64,000 bases of DNA, taken from contig CM035234.1 in the NCBI GenBank assembly GCA_020226215.1, forward strand, positions 74,479,135 through 74,543,134, written 5' to 3'. The notes beneath the pieces were generated by a model. That model searched no databases, was not told where the DNA came from, and was given only the letters and a program-made list of their open reading frames with translations. Positions 39,062-49,539 of the stretch are shown in pieces (position 1 is the stretch's first letter; each line of letters opens with the position of its first letter). Origin of the DNA: Sindora glabra. Its lineage: Eukaryota > Streptophyta > Magnoliopsida > Fabales > Fabaceae. The position numbers were made by a program, and so were the translations under genes.

Positions 39062-39083
39062 CATACACACACACACACACACA
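39062..39083. repeat. (CA)n microsatellite in the right gypsy LTR
   Basis: CA dinucleotides lie between GTACATA and TTCGGTTAATTATTTG. The left LTR at about 24310-24330 has no such expansion. Confidence 0.9.
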
Positions 39084-40649
39084 TTCGGTTAATTATTTGC
39101 ATGGAAGCATAAAATCTAAATTAGATTGAGGTGAAATAAACACTTACCTTAAAACAACATTTCTTTTTTCAAAATTCCAAAGTATCCATATTTGACATTT
39201 TCTCTCGATATACTTTAATTCATAAGAGAAAATCATAAAATAACATAAAATAATTATTTTTTTGCTACAACCCTTTTATTTAGGTACTAAACAACTAACT
39301 CTAATATTCTAAATCATAAATTTCATTATTTTTCTAAGATTATTTTTAAAAAGTTTGAAACTTTCACTAAAGTTAAGTTTTTAGATTAAGCATCAAACAC
39401 ACAAATTATTAAAACTTTATACTTTACAGAGGTTTATCTTATCTCAAGGAGGTTATTCCTAATTTAGCAATGGCTAAAGTGCAATGAAATATTTGAAAAG
39501 TGAAAAAGCCGAAGTGCCCTATGTACTACCATTACTCCACTACAACTCGATGGTTTTTCATAGCATTAGTGGTTGGTTGCTGGATGGAAGGTGCTAAAAG
39601 TTGCTTAGCAATCATAAGTGGCTAAATGGTTATAGCCATAGAGGAGGGAAGAGAAAGAAGTGAAAAAGGGGAAAAAAGAGAAAGAGAAAGACAAATGAGG
39701 TTGGTTTAGGGAGAGAAAAGAGATATGGAAAAAAAAGAAAAGAGGCCATGGCTTTTCTAAGTTGCTTTGGGTGCACCATAAACCTATGAACTTTCGATGT
39801 TAACCACCCATGAAAATGACCTTCCAAAGAAAGCCTTAAATGAAATAAATTTTAGCCATCTAATTGGCATAAAATTAAGGAAAAGAAGATAGGATGTGAT
39901 AAGTATAAAAATTACTTGAAACTAAATTAAATCTCAGCCATTCATTTTTTATAAAAATCTTATTCCTATCGATTCATAGCCATTTAATATTAATTTTCCT
40001 TTTCTTCTTTTTTTGCCATAAATTCTATAATAATTTATTAATTTAAGAACTCAAAATAAGTGTTCAAAAAATTTTGTACATCTAAGTGAAAATTATTTAT
40101 TAAAACTTGCACAAATACTTTATAGACCTTTTTCACATAAATTTAAATATTCATGATTTTTTAAAAGATATATCATACAAATTGTTCAAGATTTTTTTAA
40201 ATAGTACATCAACTTGATAAAATTATAATAACATTATTCAAAATAAATAATAAATATTCATAATTTACCGTAATAAAAAATGAATAGAAATTTATACATT
40301 TGATATTTAAATATTTATTTTACTTTTCAATAATTACTAGAGTAGAAAAATAAGTTTAAAAAAATTAAATTAATTTAAAAAAATGCTTTAAAGCTTTAAA
40401 ATTCATAGAAACTACTTGAAAAAAGATTTGGATATTAAAAATCCAATTTAATGTAATAATTTTGAAAGAAATAAAATGTCAAAATAAATTTATAGAATTA
40501 TTTACCTATTTTCTCATCTAATTGTATTCTCATAATAAATTATTTAATGTTAATTGAATTTATAGAATTTTTTATTCTTTTCTTATCTGATTATATTATT
40601 GAAATAAATTATTCAATGATAATTAAAATAATTATAACTTTCTATTAAA

Positions 40650-43558
40650 TTCACTACTATGATTACAAATTGCATAACTAATGCAAAAAGACATCAAATT
40701 TATATAATGTCAGTTGTTAACATAATCGATGATTAAAAATAGTCCAAAGGCCTCTCATGAGAAAATTAAACTTTAATACATTGATTTTGGAATTAATCAA
40801 TGTCTAAATTCATGACATTTATGGTATTTTATGAAATAGTAAAAATTGAAGATATTGATTATCTATATGATTATTGTTTAAAAGGCATTTCAAAAGTCTA
40901 CTTAGAAAATGTAAAATGTTTACATATTGGTTTTGGACTTAACTAACTTTAAAAGTACTAGTTTAGAAATCAATTTTAGGTTCATAATCGACCTTAAATA
41001 TTCTACATATTGCCTATGTATTTTATTCGCGCTCTTTATTTTAAATGTTTTGGTGATGTCTTTATCTCTATAATTTAATTCCTGAATTTTAGTTGAATTT
41101 AAAGATAGCTTTCCTTTTATCTTATCTAACATATATAGAAATGCTATAAATTTCCTTGAAAACTTGCTTCTTGCTACTACAAGATGGGATCCTCCTTACA
41201 CTCTCACCATAAATAAAGCCTTCTTCAATAATAATTAATCATAAGAGAGCTAAGTTCATTAATTTTTTTAACTATATATATGGTACATAAATTTTTATTA
41301 AAATTATAAACCTTATATACAAAAAGAAAAATTGAGTTTAAGCAATAAATTAGAGTTTACATCGAGAATAATGATTTTGATATATAATGGTTTGGCTATA
41401 AGTTTTATGTATCGATATAAACATGTAGGTTTTATTTATTAATGATTTATTATAGTTTTTTCGTAGGTTATTTTAGGTATTATATGATTTGAAAAGAAAT
41501 AAAATTATAATATAAATTTATAGAATAGCTTCTCTTATATATTTATACTTTTATAGTGAATTGTTAAATGATAATTGTATATTAAAATTTTATATCAGCA
41601 TTTAGATTACAAAAATTATCAAGAAGAAGATAAAGAAACAAACTTAACTTTTTATCTAAGATAGTTCAAAAATAACTATTTGTTAATGAATTAAACCTAC
41701 AATGTCAATTATTAATATAACAAACATCTAAATTTATTCTAAAGATCTATGTGATGAAATGAAAAACTTACAAAATATTAATTTTTTACTTGACTAACAT
41801 ATAAAGGAAAGATAGTTTTAAATTTACGAGGAAAGCACAAAAACTTAAAGATATGTATTGAATGACATTTATGAGATCATGGGAACATGTCAATTTTTTA
41901 AAATGACCATCATCTAAAGCCATCTTAATGGTTGTGATAGTTTATGTCAAAAGTTTACAAATCAGTGAAGTTATGTTAAAGGCTTACAAATCAGTGAAGT
42001 ACTTGACCAATGCCTTAAGGTATAGCAGCTAAATTTTTATTGAGATATGATTAAGCCTAATACATTGGTTTTGTATTAATAACTAACGTATAAGCTTTGC
42101 TTTCCATTTATAAATATCGGTCTCCTCGCACATTTAGAGATATTGAGAGAATACAAGGATAGATTACAATTTGAAGATAAATTATAGTAAGAAGAAGTAA
42201 TATATCCATTCGTACATTATTAGGTTTATAGATGCATGGATCATGATACTGCCTCTTCAGAGATATTGAGAAAATGTAAAAATAGGTTGCAATTTAAAGA
42301 TATATTATACTAAAAAGAAGTAGCATGTCCATTCTTGTATTAATAGATATGTAGATGCATGAATGATGACGCTGCTTTTTCTTACTATAATTGATCATTA
42401 ATTTGCAACCTATATAAAGATATCAAGAAAATATAAAGATGGGTTGCATATGAAGATATATTATAGTAAGAAGAAACATTATTTCTATTCTTGCATTCAT
42501 AGGTTTGTTGATGCACGAATAGTGATGATACTTCTTCTTACTATGATTTATCATCAATTTGAAACCTATTTATGCCTTTCATTTAAAAGTCATATTTATT
42601 CATAAATTCCAAAAGCTATTGATATACACCTTATATAAAAAAATGCTTTTAATTTGGAAGATGTAGATCATTGTATTTAGTATTACTAAGGCTATTATAA
42701 AGGTTCTAGAGTCCATCAAAATTCCTTTAAAGATTGTTTAATCGACTCTAAAACTTCCTAAATATAATTATCTATGTCTTTTATCTTAGAATCCATCTTT
42801 GTTAATAGATTTTAGAAGCCGTCGATCTACACCTTCCATCTAAAAAATCATCTCTGATGTTTTTAGCATTTCTATATTTCATTGTAAATTATAGCATTTT
42901 TCACTGTATATGTCGACGTATTGATATAGAAATAAATAAAATTATAGAATTTATTTTTATAATTATCTTTTTTCTTTTCTTATTTATTTTTATGCATACA
43001 TTCAATTGTTTGCTATATGTATCTATTTAATCATACAAGTAAAATGGGGAAATGCAACAAAAAGTTTTAATGCTATTAATTTCATTTAGAGTAAGTTAAA
43101 TTAAAAAAAATTGGTATTTCATAAAGTGATGTTAATATTTTTACAAAATTTATACTAAAAATTTTAGAACTATTACTTGATAATCATAAATTGAATTGTA
43201 TATATTATCTATTTCAGTATATGTTTATAACATAAATATGAATGAATTATAATTCTAGATAAATATCAATGTTGCATAACTATGTGATATATATATATTA
43301 TGTTTTGGATTTTTGTTTAATATGTATAATTGAATCAAATTTAATGAAAAAGTTGCTAAACCAAAAATAAATTGATTCTTTTAATAATTAACATTTAATT
43401 ATTATGGCATTGATTTTTATTTAGCAATCAATGTTAAATATTAGTTAATCGGATAACATTATTTTATTAGAGATGATGGTAGGTTTTATACGTAATCAAC
43501 ATCTAATATCCAAGAGCTATTTATCTAAGTTATCTTTAGATATCAGTGTTTTGTAGTA
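40650..43558. mobile_element. CACTA-like non-autonomous transposon, degenerate
   Basis: Several inverted short motifs of the ACATTGGTTTT...ATTAATAACTAACGT kind occur near both sides (40780-40810, 42057-42090, 43405-43440, 43490-43530). These resemble the subterminal repeats of plant CACTA elements. A CACTAC string at 40652 and TTTTGTAGTA at 43549-43558 could be decayed ends of the CACTACAAGAAAA type. No transposase is recognised, and the minus-strand frame at 40920-41132 shows no domain. Part of the left half aligns with 21160-22130. The ends and the 3-bp target duplication are not secure. Confidence 0.4.
42120..42550. repeat. three imperfect tandem units of about 130-150 bp
   Basis: Each unit contains, in order: GAGATATTGAGAAAAT or a close form, a GTTGCAATTTGAAGATATATT-type block, TAGTAAGAAGAAG, CCATTCTTGTATT, and GATGCATGAAT. 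Units begin near 42132, 42261 and 42417. The second and third units are followed by the complementary string CTTCTTACTAT, so hairpins are possible. Confidence 0.7.
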
Positions 43559-44639
43559 ACTAATGTGGAAACCTTCACCCCTCGATACCATTTGAAAATA
43601 AAAAGGTTAAAACATGGTGTGAGGTAAAAATAAAAAAAAGTAAAACTTGGTCTTATTTGTAAATTTTATTTTAAAACTCTTCCAACATAGTTTTATTTGT
43701 AAATTTTATTTTAAAACTCTTCCAACCCTAAAATGATTCTCCATCTAACGAGATATACTTTCTTTCCAGACTTAAGATTATTTTCTTTCATTTTATGTTT
43801 TTTCTCGTAACCATTTTGTATGAGATTTAGCACTCATTAGAAAGTGTGAGATATAAATGTAAGGATTTATTTTACTTTTTGTATTTATTCTTATAATTTA
43901 ATTTTTAATTTCATAATTGATCATATTATATTACCTATCATTTAAATACAATTTTTACAAGTTTGTACAAATAAAAAATTTAATTTCATTCATCTTTTTT
44001 AGCATTTAGTGACATTTTTTACTATTTATTTACAAGAAATGTGTAATATCATATACTGGATTTTCATAAATGTTTGTTTCATTTACAAGTATTGTATTTA
44101 AGAATGCTTTTTTAGGGAGTACAAACTTCAAATATTGCATAATAGATATCAAGAAATATTTAATGAAATACCTATCTTTGATTAGGGTATATAACCTTTC
44201 AATTTCTTTAATATTTTGTTATTTAATTTATTCTTTAAAATTATTGAAATTGGGATTTTAAAAAAGTCACAGGAGATGTTAGTAGGCATTTTTAGTTAAG
44301 GTGTTCTATAAGAAGGAATACAAGGGAAATAGGAAGGTTAAGGGAATAAGAAAAAGTTAAAGTTAAAGTTTGATAGGATGAATAAATGAGTAAGGAATAG
44401 GGGGATAAGGTTTAGATGGGGAAGTGAGGAATATAAGGATAAGATTTGGGAGACATGGTGGGAAAGACATATCACATTAGTTATTAAATTAAATTAACAT
44501 GGAATTATGAAAATTATACATCAATTTTTATAGCGTTTCATATTATTACCCACCACACTAAAGAATAAATGAAGTTGATTTTGATTGATATAAAAACCTA
44601 TAGTATTATTTTTATTTATAACAATTATAGAATCGATGT
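43559..44639. other. AT-rich stretch with a 40-bp tandem duplication and a purine-rich block
   Basis: TTATTTGTAAATTTTATTTT then AAAACTCTTCCAAC appears twice, 40 bp apart, at 43653-43726. 44265-44460 is rich in G and A (runs such as AATAGGGGGATAAGG). The plus-strand frame at 44070-44261 has no recognisable domain. No gene is supported. Confidence 0.5.
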
Positions 44640-44645
44640 TTAATG

Positions 44646-46123
44646 TGAAAGATTTTATCTACATTATTTCCTTCTATTTTATGTCTCTTAATGTTCCACA
44701 TATGATCGATGTTTATGAATTTGACCTTGTTATTTAATTAGGTATTAATTTCAAATATTTTAAAATTATTTAGTTAATACTAGATTTTTATACTATTTTA
44801 GGTTTTTAGTTATAACATGTGCCGCAAATGTCAAAATTAGGTGATCTTTTTAGCATTGGAAAGCTTATAGGAAGCTCTAAAATTTTTGTATTTTAGCCAA
44901 AGCCCAATTTAGGGATTTAGAAGTTCAAAAATGATTAGGAAGTTGATGCTCTATTTTTGTTTAAGCTAAATCAATCTTGATTTTTATTCCATATATAGAG
45001 CTCTAAGGTCTAATAAAGGTGAAAATAGCACTAAAAATTTTCTAAGACCTAGCTCAACGAATTTTATGTTTGAGATTTAGTGAAACTATGTTGTTTCAAT
45101 AGTCAAACATAGGTTGGAAGTTGAATGATGAAAATTACTATATTAAAATATTTTTAATAGATTAAATTGTAAATTAGGTTACAAGTTTCTAAAATTAATA
45201 GTGCCTTATTCTTTATAATCTTAGGAGGCATATTAACTTGAACTATTAAGTTTTCTAACCAAAGAGATTAGATCTAAAAGTTTATGCCTTCAAAAGCAAG
45301 AATAACTTACTCTAGATAGCAACTCTTTTTCTCTTTAGTTTTCTTTATATTCCATCATAAATGGTTAATTTTCCTGTTAGGGTTTAAGGGATTAAACACT
45401 TCTAGTTTGAATTGATTGAAGGCTTCTTTTTTCCATTTGTTAATAATTCATTCATCTCTCAATTTTCTATTCTTTTTTATTATAGTTACTTTAGTGATTA
45501 ACTGATAAAGCCCAATAATTGATTATTCTTGATAATATGATGTTATATGATTAATTCTTCTTATTCTCGCTTATGGAATTAAGATGATTGATTGTAAATT
45601 AATAGCAAATAGATATATGAATTTTGCTTATTAATTTATAAGGTATATGAAAATTAAAGAATGAATTTAGTAATTGCCACTTGTAAAATTGTTAAATTTA
45701 GCTTAACCTAGTTTTAAATGTTTGAAATTATTATTAATTGAATTCAGTTGCTTGTTTTTGAATTAAATTAGTAATAAAGGATTGATTAGTCACTTATTCT
45801 AGTTATTTTACATTTAAGATTTGTATAACTGCTAGCAACTTCAATTTATTCATCAATTAAGTGTTCGAATTGCAAATTGAATTGGTAAGTGTTGATGAAG
45901 AATCTAAGAATTAGAATGTGAAAGCCTTTGAATCTAATTTCTCTCACTTGTAATTCTATTTATAATTCTGCTTTAAATTGCTCACTTAAAATTATTTTTC
46001 AAAAAAATCCTTCTTTAAATTATGTTTCATTAATTAGCTCTATTCCTTTGGTTTAACTTGGATTTGCTCTTGCTATGGTTTTGTGCAAGTTTGATTATTA
46101 ATTTTGGTGTGAAATAACATGCA
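44646..46123 (+). mobile_element. solo LTR of an Athila-type element
   Basis: This 1.48-kb segment aligns with the reverse complement of the 28350-29992 and 35053-36679 LTRs. It shares TGAAA...ATTTTATC near the start, ACTAGATTTTTATACTATTT near 44780, and AATTTTGGTGTGAAATAACA then TGCA at the end. It is bounded by TG and CA and flanked on both sides by TTAATG (44640-44645 and 46124-46129). No internal region follows it. LTR-LTR recombination leaving a single LTR is the simple explanation. Confidence 0.78.
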
Positions 46124-46129
46124 TTAATG

Positions 46130-47253
46130 TTAAAAATGGATACACAACAATGCTTAAGTAGATATCAATCAAATAATAATATGTTAGCCTCTAAACACTT
46201 AACATCAATTAGCTATTATATAATAGTGAATAATGGCAAAGAGTTTGCTTATAATTAGGATTAAGAAAGATTATATTATTTTTAACTCATCAATAATTAC
46301 ATATATAATGAGAAGAACTAAGCCAATACATATTATACAAGATAAGCATTTAAAGGATGTTAAATTGTCACTAAAGCATATAAACTAGAAAAGGAAGAAA
46401 GCATATATAATATATAATGATGATAAATTATAGTTTTTTTTTTTTTTTTGCAAACTATAGTTATTTTGACAACAAACTACCTACATATGTAATGATGTTC
46501 ATGTATAGTTCTAATAACTTATAGTCTAGTTTTATCTTTATGCTCAAGTCTTTATCAGTACATTATGCACATGTATTATCCATAATAATAACTAGATAAT
46601 ATCTAAAAGATCAATTAATTTGAATTATAATATTATAGAAACACTAATAAAGCTATGTGTTATTTGTTGTGTATAAATATAAATGAAAGCATTAAACCTT
46701 ATATTCTAGTATAGGTATTAAATCTTTTATTCTTACAAGATGTGTTATTCAATATCGAATATAGGTTAATTAAAGTTTTAAAATTTAGCTCTGTAAATAA
46801 TGAAAAAAAGATTGAGTTATAAATTAAAGGCACGTCATATTTTAAAATAAGGTAAATTTTATTGATCTCTCATAAGGTTTAAGTGTAATTTATCAACCTT
46901 CCCTTTATTTTTAGATATTCCTCAAACCTTCTTTGAATGTTATCTTTTATAATATTCCAATTTTTTTGTGGTAATATGACTTTTTCTATAATCATCAAAT
47001 CCATCACAAAATATTTACACAATCATTACATAATATCAATAATTAAATTCGGCAAAAAGTAATAAGTAGTTAAAAACTAATTATACTAACCAAAACTTCA
47101 TGTTTCTTTTGCAACCTATGCAATAACTAATGTAATTTTATTTTTTATATATCATATTATTAAGAAAAATGAAAAATACCATTTAAATTTTAGATAGTTG
47201 TATTTTACTCCCAATAACTTTAGAAACTTGTAAATCAAATTCGAATGAAATTT
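46130..47253. other. AT-rich stretch without a gene
   Basis: A T-run at about 46434-46450 is flanked by TTATAG and AAACTATAG strings. No domain, RNA gene or paired repeat is seen. Confidence 0.45.
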
Positions 47254-47382
47254 CGGTGCACTAGTTGCATTGATACATTATTAGTTTAAACTATTAAATT
47301 TCATTTATCTTACACTATACTATGTAGATTAATGAAATCTAATAGCTTAGATCAGTGATGCATCGATGCAATTGGTTCACCG
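47254..47382. mobile_element. hairpin (fold-back) element
   Basis: Two 52-bp arms (47254-47305 and 47331-47382) are inverted copies with 40 of 52 positions paired, separated by a 25-bp loop. The similarity continues weakly outward, through ATTTCGGTG on the left and CACCGTAATT on the right. All but one of the mismatches are transitions. This is typical of a decayed palindromic MITE; a hairpin RNA precursor is a less likely alternative. Confidence 0.6.
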
Positions 47383-48229
47383 TAATTGTTACCATCAAAT
47401 CCATTAACTATAAAAAGCTTGAAATTAACATCAATTATTCATTTAATTAATTATTTTATTAAATTACATATTTTTTAATAAATTTATTAATAAAAATTAT
47501 AATATTATAATAATTTAAATTTAATTTATTATTAGTATAAAATATTTATTTTATATTATTAATGAATAAGAAAGAAAAATGATTAAAGAAATAATAATAA
47601 CAATAATTAAGAATTTTTAACTGCAGTAAAAAATTTTAATATTTGTTTATTGGCAGGACAATATATGAGTAGATGATAGTATAAAGTTAATTTACACTAA
47701 TGATAATTTAAATTTAAATCCATATTATAATATGTAAGTTTATAACATTATTTTTTTCCACATAATTTCTATGTTACATAAATAATAGAACATAAATTAG
47801 ATATATAGAATTTTAACTAAATATTAATAATGAGTTACAAAATTGTGTGTAAAAAATTATGTGATAAACCAACATATAGTAACATTGTAATTCTTATTAA
47901 AAAATTATATTATGTAACAAAATAATTTAATTAAATAGATGATAAGTTTTAATTTAAAATTTTTATATTTAAAATTTATTTATAAATTTTTAAAGTTTGT
48001 GAGTTAAAATATATCTACCCTAAGGTAATATTTAATTTACAAAATCTTTTTCATATTTTCAATAATGTTTTAAAAAAATGTATGATTTTCATATTTAGTC
48101 TAAATTTTACAAAAAATCTTTTCAAAAATGAGGCAATCTTGAAAATATTTTTAATTCAATATTCTTTCAAAATATTTACATAAGGATGTGAGTATATTAC
48201 ATTTTTATTACAAGAGAAAACTTTTATTC
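47383..48229. other. AT-rich stretch without a gene
   Basis: Extremely AT-rich. Nothing was recognised. Confidence 0.45.
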
Positions 48230-48560
48230 ACTATTTCATTGAGGCATTATTAATATTAACGCTTAATTTCATCATCACTTGTCATTAACCCCCACTTATT
48301 ACTATTACTCATAGTTGGTGATTATTATTAACCACCATCCATCATTGACAATCATCATTGATCACGATTCATGATGAGTAACTACAGATGCCATCACTCA
48401 TCGTTAGTGAACTTTGTTAATTATCATCGAATGCTAATAATTACTGCCCATCACCACCATCTATCGACTATAGGTGACCATTGTTTTTACTACCCATCAT
48501 TGATAACCTTTACTGCATGATCACCTATTGTCAACAATCATCCCCCATAATTATTTGCCA
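48230..48560. repeat. degenerate CATCA/CATTGAT short-unit repeat
   Basis: Units such as CATCATCAC, CACCATCCATCATTGACAAT and CATCATTGATCAC recur in loosely repeating order over about 330 bp. This looks like an old minisatellite. No frame or domain. Confidence 0.5.
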
Positions 48561-48879
48561 TAATTGATTATTCAATTTTCAATGAAAATATTTTTAATAT
48601 TTTAAAAATATATAAATTAATTAAAATATAATATTATAAATTTTTTTAAAATATTTTTATATGAACTAAATATGCTAATATTACTTCTTTAATAATTAAA
48701 TTTTCAAGAATATATATATCCAAGAATATTAAAATTTTTGAAAATGATTTCATTTGACAAATCCTATTTAAAATTAAAAGAGGTATTTAGAAATTTTTTT
48801 TATCATTTATATAATATAAAAAATAAAAAAATATATATATTAATGTTAAGCAGGTTTGTAAACAACTAAAGTCAAATAA
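48561..48879. other. AT-rich stretch upstream of the CAD1-like promoter
   Basis: Low-complexity AT sequence, including an ATATATATAT run near 48830. No feature is supported. Confidence 0.4.
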
Positions 48880-49202
48880 TATAAGTTGAGAATTGTCCAT
48901 GGAGTACTCCCATTAAATACGATATCATCACAAGCATAAACACAGGCCCACGTGGTTCAACCAAGAATGGACGGTCAAGATCTTAGACAAATCAACACGT
49001 AATCCCAACTCTCTGCATTTCAACGAATGGAAGTTAAAAATGACTGAAGTCAATGCCTCTCTCTCTCTCAGAATGTGGACGGTAGATACCTCTGAAAGCA
49101 GGTTTTACTTTACGTAGAGAAGCCGAACGAACCAATTACCAAAACTGTAGAGAGAGAGAGGGAGGCAAACGCACAAACACAAGCAGCAGCACAGGAGGCG
49201 AA

Positions 49203-49220
49203 ATGAACCACATGACCTGA
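49203..49220 (+). CDS. upstream ORF 1 in the CAD1-like leader (5 codons)
   Basis: ATG at 49203 reads MNHMT and stops at 49220. It counts as a real upstream ORF only if transcription starts before it and no leader intron removes it. Confidence 0.3.
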   Translation: MNHMT

Positions 49221-49285
49221 TTTTGCGTAATCCTGATCTATTCTGAGATTTATTGCGGCTTCAGATTGTGGTACACAAACATTCA

Positions 49286-49324
49286 ATGGATTTTTGGTTG
49301 AATGAGATTTTCTGGGTCAACTAA
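49286..49324 (+). CDS. upstream ORF 2 in the CAD1-like leader (12 codons)
   Basis: ATG at 49286 reads MDFWLNEIFWVN and stops with TAA at 49322-49324. It ends 4 bp before upstream ORF 3 begins. Confidence 0.3.
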   Translation: MDFWLNEIFWVN

Positions 49325-49327
49325 AAG

Positions 49328-49396
49328 ATGAATTTTTTAATCCACTCGGTTTCCATTTTCTCGAGTTCGTCAATGTGTCCAAGTTCACAAGCCTAA
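49328..49396 (+). CDS. upstream ORF 3 in the CAD1-like leader (22 codons)
   Basis: ATG at 49328 opens a 22-residue serine-rich frame ending at TAA 49394-49396, about 140 bp before the main start. No conservation can be judged here. Confidence 0.3.
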   Translation: MNFLIHSVSIFSSSSMCPSSQA

Positions 49397-49539
49397 AAAA
49401 ATTTCCACTTTGATGTGGGTTTCCTCAGATATATCTTTGTGGGTCAATTTAGTTTTATTCAATTGCTGAGATAATTCACCCTGCCTTCGGAATTGGGTTT
49501 CTCCCTTATATTGAGGTCACTCCGAGATTTTAATGAGCT

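Larger units (their letters stand above)
23028..40439 (-). mobile_element. Ty3/gypsy element, probable Del/Tekay lineage, carrying a nested Athila
   Basis: Two long direct repeats (23028-25677 and 37732-40439, about 2.65-2.7 kb) bracket 12 kb. The 28350-36679 part of that interval is a later insertion. LTR ends read TG...ACA on the plus strand. The right copy starts TGTCATGACCTAAAAATTTA, a form common in Del/Tekay LTRs. Just right of the left LTR is the pyrimidine run AGTTCTTCCTCCTTT, so a polypurine tract lies upstream of the minus-strand 3' LTR. Beside the right LTR is a decayed iMet-type primer site. Both place transcription right to left. The element's own interior, 25678-28349 plus 36680-37731, is about 3.7 kb and has no recognisable pol apart from a possible terminus, so it is deleted or wholly decayed. 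Flanks AATAT and AATCC give only a weak target duplication. Confidence 0.7.
37732..40439 (-). repeat. 5' LTR of outer gypsy element
   Basis: It starts TGTCATGACC and ends near TATTAAA, aligned with the left copy's TACTACA. It contains a (CA)n run at 38260-38282, a (TA)n run near 38826-38842 and another (CA)n run at 39062-39083. The minus-strand frame at 39630-39827 corresponds to the purine-rich LTR block, not a protein. Confidence 0.75.
48880..49539 (+). promoter_or_regulatory. promoter and 5' leader of the CAD1-like gene
   Basis: Base composition changes sharply here from AT-rich to mixed. A G-box CACGTG lies at 48949-48954. W-box cores on the minus strand are TTGACC (48973-48978) and TTGACT (49048-49053). 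A CT repeat (about 49057-49069) and a GA repeat (49150-49162) are typical of plant core promoters and leaders. No clear TATA box was seen. The start of transcription is not determined and is guessed to be near 49080-49170. W-boxes bind WRKY factors, which would suit a defence-linked gene; that is inference from motif presence only. Confidence 0.5.

Noticed and set aside
42120..42550. Tandem units considered as a CRISPR-like array
   Set aside because: Units are long, imperfect and without unique spacers, and the window is plant DNA.
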